64,000 nt of DNA, taken from NCBI GenBank assembly GCA_963759375.1, contig CAVWYY010000006.1, positions 620,001-684,000 on the forward strand, in the 5' to 3' direction. Source of the DNA: DASSUW01 sp963759375. GTDB lineage: Bacteria > Actinomycetota > Thermoleophilia > Solirubrobacterales > Solirubrobacteraceae. Made by a program: the position numbers and the translations under genes. A model generated the notes under the pieces. The model was not told where the DNA came from. It did not search any database and saw nothing but the letters and a program-made list of their open reading frames with translations. Each line of letters starts with the position of its first letter. Within the stretch, counting starts at the first letter, position 1. Shown here in pieces: positions 8,735 to 16,555 of the stretch.

Positions 8735-9205
8735 ATGGCTGTAGATCTGTGCTGGGGCGCCGAGCCACGGGCGGGTGCAGGCTCGCTGTGGCTGCGCGTG
8801 CGCGTCTGGTGGCGGCGCTCGGCGTTGGTCCGGCAGCTCGCATCCGGAGCGGACCCCGACGCCAGCGCCGAGCTGACGCTCGCGGCCCGGAGCCTGATCG
8901 GCGCCCCCAGCCGTCAGCGGCTCGCCGACGCGGTCGACCGCGTGATGAGCTTGGCGTCGCGACCACGCAACCCGTGGAGCACCAGAGTCGCGCTGAACCG
9001 CCGTGAGATCCTCTCCGCTCGTGGCGAGCTGGAGGCGCTCGGAGATCGCCTGCGCGACAGCACGCCCGCCCCGGTGCAGGGAATGGCGGCCGCCGCGCTC
9101 TTGCTCCAGGACGGTTCGAGCCCGGTCTACGACTGGCGGAGCAAGCAGAGCGTGTGGCGCCAGGCCAAGGAGGCGCGTGAACGACTCGACGACCCGGTTC
9201 GATGA
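8735..9205 (+). CDS. Conserved hypothetical protein, 156 aa
   Basis: Soluble protein without signal peptide or membrane helix. It begins with MAVDLCWGAEPRAGAG and contains the patterns LNRREILSARGELEALGDRL and AAALLLQDGSSPVYD, which I recall from unnamed actinobacterial proteins of similar length. No catalytic motif is evident. Codon use matches real genes here. It stands alone between the sigma factor and the convergent DUF5996 gene. Confidence 0.7.
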   Translation: MAVDLCWGAEPRAGAGSLWLRVRVWWRRSALVRQLASGADPDASAELTLAARSLIGAPSRQRLADAVDRVMSLASRPRNPWSTRVALNRREILSARGELEALGDRLRDSTPAPVQGMAAAALLLQDGSSPVYDWRSKQSVWRQAKEARERLDDPVR

Positions 9206-9236
9206 GCGTCGTACACGCCGGCGCTGAGCGTCTCGG

Positions 9237-10157
9237 TCAAGCCCGCGGCGGCGCCGGGGACCAGGTGGACCGGGTGGACCGGAAGGCGGCGATGTCCCAC
9301 CCCGCGAGGCGTGCGCCGGCCTCGTAGGCGCTCTGGCAGAACGCGAGCACCGCGCTGCGCGGATCGGAGGAAGTGCGCACCGCCTCGTACGGCAGGACGG
9401 CCAGCGACCCGGCGCCGGACGGGACCCATTCGCCGGCCGACAACGGCTGATCGCGCAGGCCGTCGGGCTCGGGAGCGGTGTAGGAGTAGTACGCGGCATC
9501 GCCCAGGTTGTCATCCCCGGCCCAGAACCCGAACGAGATGACCTCCTGCGAGTACGCCTCGCGGGTGACCGGATCGACGTCCAGCGCGGCGCCTGGCCGG
9601 CCGGAGAACCGCGTCACCGCCAGGTCGAGCCCGTGCCAGAACACGTGGACGGGGCTTGTCTTGCCGTTGAACCAGCCGCTGAACTCCTCCAGCACCGAGT
9701 CCGACCAGTCCAGCACCCGCCCGAAGCGGGCGATCGCCTCCCGATCCCAGGACGCATGCTCCCGATCCTCGGGGAACGGCGTCGTCATCGGCACGCCGTA
9801 CGGCTTCTCGTTGATCTGGACGTCGACGCCCAGCTCGCCGAGCAGCGCGTGGATGCGGGCATCGAACTCGGCGACCGACAACCCGTCGATCAGCTCGAAC
9901 GACCTCGTACGCCCGTCGGCCGTCCGGACGATCACGGCGTGGTCGACGAAGTCGATCGCGATGTCGAACGTGGTGTCGCGGTGGCGAAGCCGACGGGTCG
10001 TGAGACCCCGCACGTCGACGTACAGCGCGGCGTTCCACCAGTGATTGCGCGGCGCCGTGGTCGCCAGGCGGATCTTCCCGATGATCTGGGCGTAGAGGTG
10101 CAGCGTGTCCTTGGTCGCGCGCCAGTCTGCGAGGTGCAGGTCCGGCAGCGCGCTCAT
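9237..10157 (-). CDS. DUF5996 family protein
   Basis: Soluble protein of 306 residues matching what I know of DUF5996: the opening LADWRATKDTLHLYAQIIGK, then APRNHWWNAALYVDVRGL, and a later VHVFWHGLDLAVTRFSGR and SFGFWAGDD. The function of the family is not known. Its ATG overlaps the TGA of the upstream DsbA-like gene by 4 bp, so the two are translationally coupled and probably cooperate. No signal peptide is present. Confidence 0.9.
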   Translation of the reverse strand: MSALPDLHLADWRATKDTLHLYAQIIGKIRLATTAPRNHWWNAALYVDVRGLTTRRLRHRDTTFDIAIDFVDHAVIVRTADGRTRSFELIDGLSVAEFDARIHALLGELGVDVQINEKPYGVPMTTPFPEDREHASWDREAIARFGRVLDWSDSVLEEFSGWFNGKTSPVHVFWHGLDLAVTRFSGRPGAALDVDPVTREAYSQEVISFGFWAGDDNLGDAAYYSYTAPEPDGLRDQPLSAGEWVPSGAGSLAVLPYEAVRTSSDPRSAVLAFCQSAYEAGARLAGWDIAAFRSTRSTWSPAPPRA

Positions 10158-10696
10158 CTGGCCAGCGCCTCCAGCAGGGCGGCCGGCTCGTAGTCGCCAC
10201 GGTGCACGACGCCGTCGATGAACAGGGTGGGCGTGCCGTTCACCTCGCCGGACGCCAGACCACTCCGCACGTCCCGTTCGACGCGCCCGAGCACGTCACC
10301 GCCGGTCCGGTCGGCGTCGAACCGCGCGATGTCGAGCCCGAGTCGGTCTGCATAGCGCCGCAGGTCATCGTCGGCGAGCGCCCGCTGGCGATGGAAGAGC
10401 AGCTCGTGCATCTCCCAGAACCGGTCCTGAAGCGCGGCCGCCTCCGCGGCGCAGGCCGCGCCCAGCGCGTGCGGGTGGATCTCGGTCAGCGGAAAGTGCC
10501 GGAACGCGAATCGGACATCCGCACTGCGCTCGACCCGCTCGATCGACCGCAACGCTCGCCGGGAATACGGGCACTGGTAGTCGCCGTACTCGACGATGAC
10601 GCGGGCCCCCACCTCGCCGCGGACGTGATCGACCGCCTCGTCCAGCGGCTCCAACCCAGCCTCTGACGACTCGAACTCCGTCATGGTGATGACCAT
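10154..10696 (-). CDS. DsbA/thioredoxin-fold protein with CPYS active site
   Basis: Thioredoxin-like protein of 180 residues, with the active-site segment VEYGDYQCPYSRRALRS and the cis-Pro loop VNGTPTLFIDG. The usual CPYC is CPYS, leaving a single active-site Cys. It has no signal peptide, so it probably acts in the cytoplasm; Cys-Pro-x-Ser proteins of this fold include peroxidase- and FrnE-like oxidoreductases. It is the first gene of a two-gene operon with DUF5996. ATG 10684 is an alternative start. Confidence 0.85.
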   Translation of the reverse strand: MVITMTEFESSEAGLEPLDEAVDHVRGEVGARVIVEYGDYQCPYSRRALRSIERVERSADVRFAFRHFPLTEIHPHALGAACAAEAAALQDRFWEMHELLFHRQRALADDDLRRYADRLGLDIARFDADRTGGDVLGRVERDVRSGLASGEVNGTPTLFIDGVVHRGDYEPAALLEALAR

Positions 10697-10726
10697 GACA
10701 GGTTGACAGCCCGGCCCGGGGCGTCG

Positions 10727-10750
10727 ACCGGGGGTTCCACGGGCGCGATG
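10727..10750 (+). promoter_or_regulatory. Shared upstream element, copy 5
   Basis: ACCGGGGGTTCCA followed by CGGGCGCGAT, 59 bp before the epoxide-hydrolase ATG, nearly the same distance as copy 3 (60 bp). It lies in the divergent region next to the DsbA-like gene. Confidence 0.55.
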
Positions 10751-10808
10751 AGCCACACGCTGGGCGATCGTGCGCCGGCACCGCTTGACCAGCACTGAAG
10801 GAGGACGG

Positions 10809-12026
10809 ATGTCCGCTACTGAAGCTGCCGCAGCCGGCGGCACGGCAGTTCGCCAGTTCGAGGTGGCCTTTCCCGACGAGGAGCTCAGCGATCTCCGCAG
10901 GCGCATCAATGCGACGAGGTGGCCTGAGCGCGAGACAGTCAGCGACGACTCGCAGGGTGTGCCGCTCGCGCTGATGCAGGAGCTCGCGGGCTACTGGGCG
11001 ACGGATTACGACTGGCGACCGTGCGAGGCGAAGCTCAACGCCCTGCCGCAGTTCCTCACGGAGATCGACGGACTGGACATCCACTTCATCCACGTCCGCT
11101 CCCAGCACGAGGATGCGCTGCCGCTGATCGTCACGCACGGGTGGCCCGGCTCGATCGTGGAGCAGCTGAAGATCATCGAGCCGCTCACGAATCCCACGGC
11201 ACACGGCGCGAGCGCGAGCGACGCGTTCCATCTGGTGATCCCCTCGCTGCCGGGGCACGGGTTCTCCGCCAAGCCGACCGCCGCCGGGTGGGATCCCCCG
11301 CGCACCGCGCGTGCCTGGGTGGAGCTGATGAAGCGCCTTGGCTACACCCGATTCGTGGCGCAGGGCGGCGATTGGGGTGCGGCCGTGACCCAGACGATGG
11401 GCATACAGGCAGCGCCGGAGCTCCTGGGCATCCACTCCAACATGCCCGGCACCGCGCCGGCCGAGATCGCCGAGGCGTTCCAGCGCGGCGACCCGCCGCC
11501 GTCCGGGCTCACGGACGAAGAGCGCCGCGCCTATGACCAGCTGAGCGAGTTCTATGCCAAGCACGTCGCCTACGCGCTGATCATGGGGACCCGTCCGCAG
11601 ACCATGTACGGACTTGCGGACTCGCCGATCGACCTCGCCGCGTTCGCGATCGACCACGGCGACGGCACCGGCCAGCCCGGGCTGATCGCGCGGATCCTCG
11701 AGGGCCGCCTGCAGGGCGACCTCACGCGAGACGACATCCTCGACAACATCACGCTCTACTGGCTGACGAACACGGGGGTCTCCGCGGCTCGCTTCTACTG
11801 GGAGAACAAGGCGGGCTTCTTCGAGGCCAAGCCCATCACGATCCCGTACGCCATCAGCGTCTTCCCGGACGAGCTCTACCAAGCACCTCGGAGCTGGGCT
11901 GAGCGCGCGTATCCCGACAACCTCATCCACTACAACCGGCTCGACCGAGGCGGCCACTTCGCGGCCTGGGAACAGCCGCAGCTGTTCGCGGACGAAATGC
12001 GCACAAGCTTCCGGTCACTGCGTTAG
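10809..12026 (+). CDS. Epoxide hydrolase, EHN-domain type
   Basis: Alpha/beta hydrolase of 405 residues with the N-terminal epoxide-hydrolase domain (FEVAFPDEELSDLRRRINAT, WATDYDWRPCEAKLNALPQF). The oxyanion motif is THGWPGS, the Asp nucleophile is in QGGDWGAAVTQTMG, and the final His is in DRGGHFAAWEQP. The enzyme opens epoxides to diols through an ester intermediate. A strong ribosome site (GAAGGAGG) precedes ATG 10809. A shared element lies 59 bp upstream and a perfect hairpin follows. Confidence 0.9.
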   Translation: MSATEAAAAGGTAVRQFEVAFPDEELSDLRRRINATRWPERETVSDDSQGVPLALMQELAGYWATDYDWRPCEAKLNALPQFLTEIDGLDIHFIHVRSQHEDALPLIVTHGWPGSIVEQLKIIEPLTNPTAHGASASDAFHLVIPSLPGHGFSAKPTAAGWDPPRTARAWVELMKRLGYTRFVAQGGDWGAAVTQTMGIQAAPELLGIHSNMPGTAPAEIAEAFQRGDPPPSGLTDEERRAYDQLSEFYAKHVAYALIMGTRPQTMYGLADSPIDLAAFAIDHGDGTGQPGLIARILEGRLQGDLTRDDILDNITLYWLTNTGVSAARFYWENKAGFFEAKPITIPYAISVFPDELYQAPRSWAERAYPDNLIHYNRLDRGGHFAAWEQPQLFADEMRTSFRSLR

Positions 12027-12035
12027 ACGCGCTCG

Positions 12036-12065
12036 CTGGTGGTGCCGCGGCCGCGGCACCACCAG
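12036..12065 (+). terminator. Hairpin terminator after the epoxide hydrolase
   Basis: A perfect 30-bp palindrome, arms CTGGTGGTGCCGCGG and its complement, beginning 9 bp after the stop codon. It lies upstream of the kinase gene at 12145, so an operator role cannot be excluded. Confidence 0.65.
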
Positions 12066-12144
12066 CTCTTCGTCGGCGCGGTGCGACACCGTCCTGCACC
12101 GATCCTGAGGGATAATCGCGGGAACGAAAGGAGCGCGCGTCGAC

Positions 12145-14706
12145 GTGGCCAACCCGCCACATGTGCCGCAGCCCGGGACGGAGCTGGAGGAGTTCTTCGA
12201 CCTCTCGATCGACCCGCTGTCGATCATCGGCTTCGACGGCAGGTTCAAGCGCGTGAACGCGGCGTTCGTGAGCCTCTTGGGGTATACGAAGCAGGAGCTC
12301 CTCTCGCGGACCGCTCTCGACAACCTCCATCCTGATGACGTCGGGCCGGCGCGCGAGGCGCTGGCGCACCTCGCGGAGGGGCACGATCTGGTTGGGTACG
12401 AGGTCCGCGTCATCTGCGCCGACGGCTCCGTGCGGTGGCTCGAGTGGAACACGCGGTCGATGCCCGAGCGGGGCGTCCTGTACGGCGTCGCACGGGACAC
12501 AACCGAGCGCCGCCGCATCGAGGCCGAGTTGCGCGAGGCGCAGCGCCTGCTCGAGGCCAGTCGCGACAAGCTGCGCGTGCTCGCGGAGGAGCAGGCGGCG
12601 CTGCGGCGGGTGGCGACGCTCGTTGCTCAGGACGTCCCGCCGACGGAGCTGTTCGACGCGGTCGCGCGAGAGATCGGCACGCTTTTCGGCGCCGATTTCT
12701 CGGGAATGATCAGCTACGAGGACGACGCGTCCGTCGCGACCGTGGCGACCTGGGCCGCAGCAGGCGAGCACCCGCCCGTTCCCGCTCGCTGGGACACGGT
12801 GCCGGGCGATCCGGCGATGATGATCGTGGCGGCACGCGAGGCCACGCGCGTGGACGACTGGAGCAGGGTTCCAGGATCGATCGCGGCGGTCATCCGCGAC
12901 GTGCTCGGGGTGAGCTCGTCGGTCGGTTGCCCGATCGTGGTGGAGGGCCGACTGTGGGGCGCCCTGGCCGTCCACAAGCAGAGCCAGCCGCTGCCGCCGG
13001 ATACCGAGTCGCGTATCGCGCAGTTCACCGACCTGGTCGGCACCGCCATCGCCAACGCTGAGTCGCGCCGGAGGGCGGACCAGCTCGCGGAGGAGCAAGC
13101 CACGCTGCGGCGCCTGGCCACGCTGGTCGCGCGGGAGGCACCGCTCGAGACGGTGTTCGCGAAGGTCGCCGAAGAGGTGGCGAAGACTCTCGGCGACGCG
13201 GACTCGGCACTGTGGCGCGACGACGGCGACCGAGCCGTGACCGCGGTCGCAGCGCGCCGGCCGGGCGTCGGCCCCGGGGTCCGGGTCGGGACGCGGCTCA
13301 CGCTCGACGGGGACTCTGTGATCGCGGTGGTGCTCCGCGAAGGGCGGTCCCACCGGATCGACGACTTCTCGCAGATCGCCGGAAGCGTCGCCGAGCGCGC
13401 CCGTGAGCTCGGGATGCGCTCGGCGGTGGGCTGCCCGATCGTCGTCGGCTCGCGCACGTGGGGAGTGATGACGGTCGCGACGTACGGGATGGAGCCGTTC
13501 GCCCCGGACACCGATACGCGCGTCGCCCGTTTCAGCGACCTCGTGGCCACGGCGATCGCCAACGCCGAGACGCGCGCGGAGGTGGAGTGGCTCGCCGACG
13601 AGCAGGCCGCGCTGCGGCGGGTGGCGACGCTGGTCGCGGAGGGGGCCTCGCCGAGCGCGGTCCTGGACGCGGTGGCCGCGGAGATGGAGCAAGCGCTCGG
13701 CGCCGACGCGGCGATGCTGCTCCGTTACGAGCCGGACGAAGAGGTCACCGTGGTTGCGCGCCGGGTTCCGCACCCGCGCAGGGTGCCGCCGGGAACGCGC
13801 GTAAGCCACGAGGGCGAGAACGTGACCTCAATGGTCCGGCGCACCGGCCGGCCCGCCCGAATCGGGGAGTACCAGCGAGCGCAAGGGCCCATCGCGGACC
13901 TTGCCCGTGCAGTGGAGTGGAATGTCAGCGCGGCCGTCGGAGCACCGATCGTCGTCGACGGGCGGCTCTGGGGCGTGATCATCGCGAGCTGGGGCGACGA
14001 GCGGTCGCCGCCAAGCGACACCGAAGAGCGCATGGCCAAGTTCGCCCAGATGCTCGACACCGCCATCGCGAACGCCGACAGCCGTGACCAGCTCATCTCT
14101 TCGCGGGCGCGCCTGCTCACCGCCGGAGACGAGGCCCGCCGCCGGGTCGTGCGGGATCTGCACGACGGCGCACAGCAGCGGCTGGTGCACACGATCGTGA
14201 CGCTCAAGCTCGCGCAGCAAGCGGTCCGCGACCAAGACCGAAAGGCCGAGTCGCTGCTCGGCGACGCGCTCGAGCAGGCGGAGCAGGGCAACCGCGAGCT
14301 GCGCGAGCTCGCACACGGGATCCTTCCCGCAGTGCTCACCCACGGTGGCCTCCGAGCGGGCGTCGACGCCGTCGTGGCACGGCTCGACCTGCCGGTGCAC
14401 GTCGAGGTCCCGGCCGAGCGGCTTCCTGCCGAGATCGAAGCCAGCGCCTACTTCATCGTGGCCGAAGCGCTGACAAACGTCGTCAAGCACTCGCACGCCG
14501 GACACGCCGAGGTCACGGCATCCCGGGCGGACGGGATGCTGCGCATCGAGGTTCGCGACAACGGCGCCGGCGGCGCCGATCCCGCTGGTCACGGGCTCGT
14601 GGGGATGCGCGACCGGGTGACCACGCTCGGCGGACGGCTCGAGATCGAGAGTCCCGCCGGTGCCGGCACGCTCGTGGCCGCCACGCTGCCGCTCTCCGCT
14701 GACTAG
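12145..14706 (+). CDS. PAS and triple-GAF sensor histidine kinase
   Basis: Soluble sensor kinase of 853 residues with no membrane helix. Order: PAS domain (about 15-125), a coiled helix (LAEEQAALRRVATLVA), then three GAF domains (about 150-305, 325-480 and 500-650), each introduced by the same helix. A HisKA_3 dimerisation domain with phospho-acceptor His in VVRDLHDGAQQRLVH (about 672) follows, then a HATPase domain ending in GHGLVGMRDRV. No response regulator is adjacent, so it is an orphan NarL-type kinase. The GTG start follows AAAGGAG. It ends at a bidirectional terminator. Confidence 0.9.
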   Translation: MANPPHVPQPGTELEEFFDLSIDPLSIIGFDGRFKRVNAAFVSLLGYTKQELLSRTALDNLHPDDVGPAREALAHLAEGHDLVGYEVRVICADGSVRWLEWNTRSMPERGVLYGVARDTTERRRIEAELREAQRLLEASRDKLRVLAEEQAALRRVATLVAQDVPPTELFDAVAREIGTLFGADFSGMISYEDDASVATVATWAAAGEHPPVPARWDTVPGDPAMMIVAAREATRVDDWSRVPGSIAAVIRDVLGVSSSVGCPIVVEGRLWGALAVHKQSQPLPPDTESRIAQFTDLVGTAIANAESRRRADQLAEEQATLRRLATLVAREAPLETVFAKVAEEVAKTLGDADSALWRDDGDRAVTAVAARRPGVGPGVRVGTRLTLDGDSVIAVVLREGRSHRIDDFSQIAGSVAERARELGMRSAVGCPIVVGSRTWGVMTVATYGMEPFAPDTDTRVARFSDLVATAIANAETRAEVEWLADEQAALRRVATLVAEGASPSAVLDAVAAEMEQALGADAAMLLRYEPDEEVTVVARRVPHPRRVPPGTRVSHEGENVTSMVRRTGRPARIGEYQRAQGPIADLARAVEWNVSAAVGAPIVVDGRLWGVIIASWGDERSPPSDTEERMAKFAQMLDTAIANADSRDQLISSRARLLTAGDEARRRVVRDLHDGAQQRLVHTIVTLKLAQQAVRDQDRKAESLLGDALEQAEQGNRELRELAHGILPAVLTHGGLRAGVDAVVARLDLPVHVEVPAERLPAEIEASAYFIVAEALTNVVKHSHAGHAEVTASRADGMLRIEVRDNGAGGADPAGHGLVGMRDRVTTLGGRLEIESPAGAGTLVAATLPLSAD

Positions 14707-14748
14707 CTCTGGTCGTCGACGCGGCCCGCGCGCTGCCGTGGCCGCCAT

Positions 14749-14776
14749 CCGGGTCCGCGCCATCGCGCGGACCCGG
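14749..14776. terminator. Bidirectional hairpin terminator
   Basis: CCGGGTCCGCGC and its exact complement around a CATC loop, 12 paired bases, between the convergent kinase (stop 14706) and small membrane protein (stop 14791). Confidence 0.75.
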
Positions 14777-14790
14777 GGCAAGCCAGATGT

Positions 14791-15099
14791 CTAGCGGCGG
14801 TCGTCGTTCTCGGTGTAGGGGTCACGGCTGCCCGACTTCGCCAGGCCGCGGCTGACCATGTAGCCGACCGTGAGGATCGTCACGTACAGCCATGCCTGCT
14901 TGGCGCCGAAGCCGCCGGCGTCGGACTGGTCGACGACCAGGGCGGCGATCAGCACGCCGACGACGGCCACGACGTACGCAATCATCTCGGTCGTCTTGAA
15001 CGCCGACTTGGTCTCCGTGCTGCGACGGACGGGCCCACGTTCGCGGACCGCGTTGCCGTCGCCGGTGATTCGGGTGGGTGCTGCGGGAGAGGTGGCCAT
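14791..15099 (-). CDS. Small two-helix membrane protein
   Basis: A 102-residue protein with a hydrophilic N-terminal third, two membrane helices (MIAYVVAVVGVLIAALVV and WLYVTILTVGYMVSRGLA) and a short charged tail. I recognise similar unnamed proteins in this order, but no function is known. AGGAG precedes the ATG on the minus strand. Its 5' leader holds a long inverted repeat, described separately, which could be a regulatory RNA structure. Confidence 0.75.
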   Translation of the reverse strand: MATSPAAPTRITGDGNAVRERGPVRRSTETKSAFKTTEMIAYVVAVVGVLIAALVVDQSDAGGFGAKQAWLYVTILTVGYMVSRGLAKSGSRDPYTENDDRR

Positions 15100-15439
15100 G
15101 GAATGGCTCCTTGTGTCTAAGGCCGAACCGTCGCCCGAGCGTGCTCGTGGCGGCGTTCAGCGGTTCAGGTGGGAATCGGAAGGCCTGGATGGACCCCCGG
15201 CCGACGCCGTATGCAAGCCACCTGAGCGCCGCTCCCTTACTGGCAAGCCGCGCGCGAGGCAAGGGACTTCGCCTACGTCTCGGGTACCGACGAAGCCAGA
15301 TCCGCTGCTCGCGTCACGAGCCCCGGACCAATGCCCTCGAGGTCTTCACGCTGCCCGGCCCCGCGATCCGATCAAACACGGCCACCGTGGGCGTACATGG
15401 CACGTAACCCTGGGTTGACGGGAGGATGATTGACTCGTC
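15100..15439. other. Intergenic region, about 340 bp, no supported gene
   Basis: Divergent promoter region for the small membrane protein (-) and the binding protein (+). Short frames here lack good starts and ribosome sites. The only structure seen is the inverted repeat at 15159-15233. Near 15410 a TTGACG-type hexamer may be part of the promoter for the gene at 15440. Confidence 0.6.
15155..15245 (-). ncRNA. Candidate structured RNA in the leader of the 14791-15099 gene
   Basis: On the minus strand AGCGG-x4-CAGGTGG pairs with CCACCTG-x2-CCGCT across about 46 bases. The enclosed part can form a second hairpin (TCGGCC with GGC and CCGA). It could be a leader element or a separate small RNA; no known family was recognised with certainty. 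Seen by inspection only. Confidence 0.3.
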
Positions 15440-16555
15440 ATGAGGATTGTGTCGAGCCTCACGCGCAGCGGGTCGTCGATCGGCCAGAGCGATTCGATCG
15501 TGAACGCGATCAGGATGCGTCTCGAGGATGCCGGCAATCAGGTGTGCGGCACGCCGGTCGTCTACGAGGATCTCGATGGCGGCAGTGAGGAACGTGGTTC
15601 GTGGGACGCCGACCGCGAGCAGGCGAACGCCCGCTATGCCGCCGGCCGGCCCGACGTCGTCGCCTACATCGCCACGCTCGACACCGACGCGGCGCCGTAC
15701 TCGATCCCGATCACCAACGCTGCGGGCCCGTTGTTGATGATCTCGCCGTGCAACACCTATCCGGGTCTGACGAGGCCGTTCGCGCCCGGCGAGCCCGATC
15801 TGCATTACCCGACCGGCCGTCGCAACTACCTGCGCACGGCCCTGCGCGACGATCTCCAGGGCGCGTTCGCCGCGCAGTGGGCGGCCGAGCTCGGGGCACG
15901 CCGGGTGTTCGTCCTGCACGACACCGAGCCCTGTGGTCGCGGCGTCGCGCTGCCGTTCGCCGACGCCTGTCGCCCGCTCGGCGTCGAGCTCGCCGGGGAT
16001 CCGGTGGGGATCGAGCCGAAGCGCTCCGAGTACAGCGCGCTGGCCAAAGCGATCGCTGACAGCGGCGCGGACCTGGTGTTCTACGGCGGCATCATCCAGA
16101 ACGGCGCCGGGCCGCTGTGGCGCGACGTCCGCACCGCGGCGCCGGCCGTCACGATGATGGGTCCCGACACGCTGTTCGAGCACGCCTTCATCGAGGACGC
16201 GGGCGAGCATGCCGAGGGGACCCTGATCACGTTCGGAGCCGTGCCGCCGGCGCTGCTCGAAGGGCGAGGCCGGGCGTTCTTCGAGCGCTACGTCGAACGG
16301 TTCGGCCAGGAGCCCGAGTGCTACGCGGCGTCGGCCTACGACGCGACCGGCGTGGTCCTGCAGGCCGTCGAGCATGTCGGCCGCATCGACCGCGCCGCCA
16401 TCACCGAAGCCGCCTTCGCCACGCGCGACTTCGAAGGTCTCCTCGGCCGTTGGAGCTTCGATGCCAACGGTGACATCGACCTCCGGCGTGCCACGCGACT
16501 CACCGTCCGAAACGGCCGCTTCGAGCCGCTCGCGGTGTTGTCGATCGACGACTAG
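15440..16555 (+). CDS. Branched-chain amino acid-type binding protein without signal peptide
   Basis: Protein of 371 residues with the Leu/Ile/Val-binding (periplasmic-binding type 1) fold. Visible: MRIVSSLTRSGSSIGQSDSI, AAGPLLMISPCNTYPGLTRP, and ASAYDATGVVLQAVEHVG. These normally bind amino acids outside the cell for an ABC importer. Here the start ATG 15440 begins at the first strand of the mature fold, and an in-frame stop lies three codons upstream, so no signal peptide is possible in this frame. It has no ABC partners nearby and may be a cytoplasmic ligand sensor or a remnant. Its stop shares the bases CTAG with the convergent rmuC. Confidence 0.82.
   Translation: MRIVSSLTRSGSSIGQSDSIVNAIRMRLEDAGNQVCGTPVVYEDLDGGSEERGSWDADREQANARYAAGRPDVVAYIATLDTDAAPYSIPITNAAGPLLMISPCNTYPGLTRPFAPGEPDLHYPTGRRNYLRTALRDDLQGAFAAQWAAELGARRVFVLHDTEPCGRGVALPFADACRPLGVELAGDPVGIEPKRSEYSALAKAIADSGADLVFYGGIIQNGAGPLWRDVRTAAPAVTMMGPDTLFEHAFIEDAGEHAEGTLITFGAVPPALLEGRGRAFFERYVERFGQEPECYAASAYDATGVVLQAVEHVGRIDRAAITEAAFATRDFEGLLGRWSFDANGDIDLRRATRLTVRNGRFEPLAVLSIDD

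Noticed and set aside
12036..12065. Perfect 30-bp palindrome considered as an operator
   Set aside because: It starts 9 bp after a stop codon and forms a 15-bp GC-rich stem, so a terminator is the simpler explanation.
11923..13809. 628-codon open frame on the minus strand
   Set aside because: Antisense to the epoxide hydrolase end and the GAF kinase; no domain and no ribosome site.
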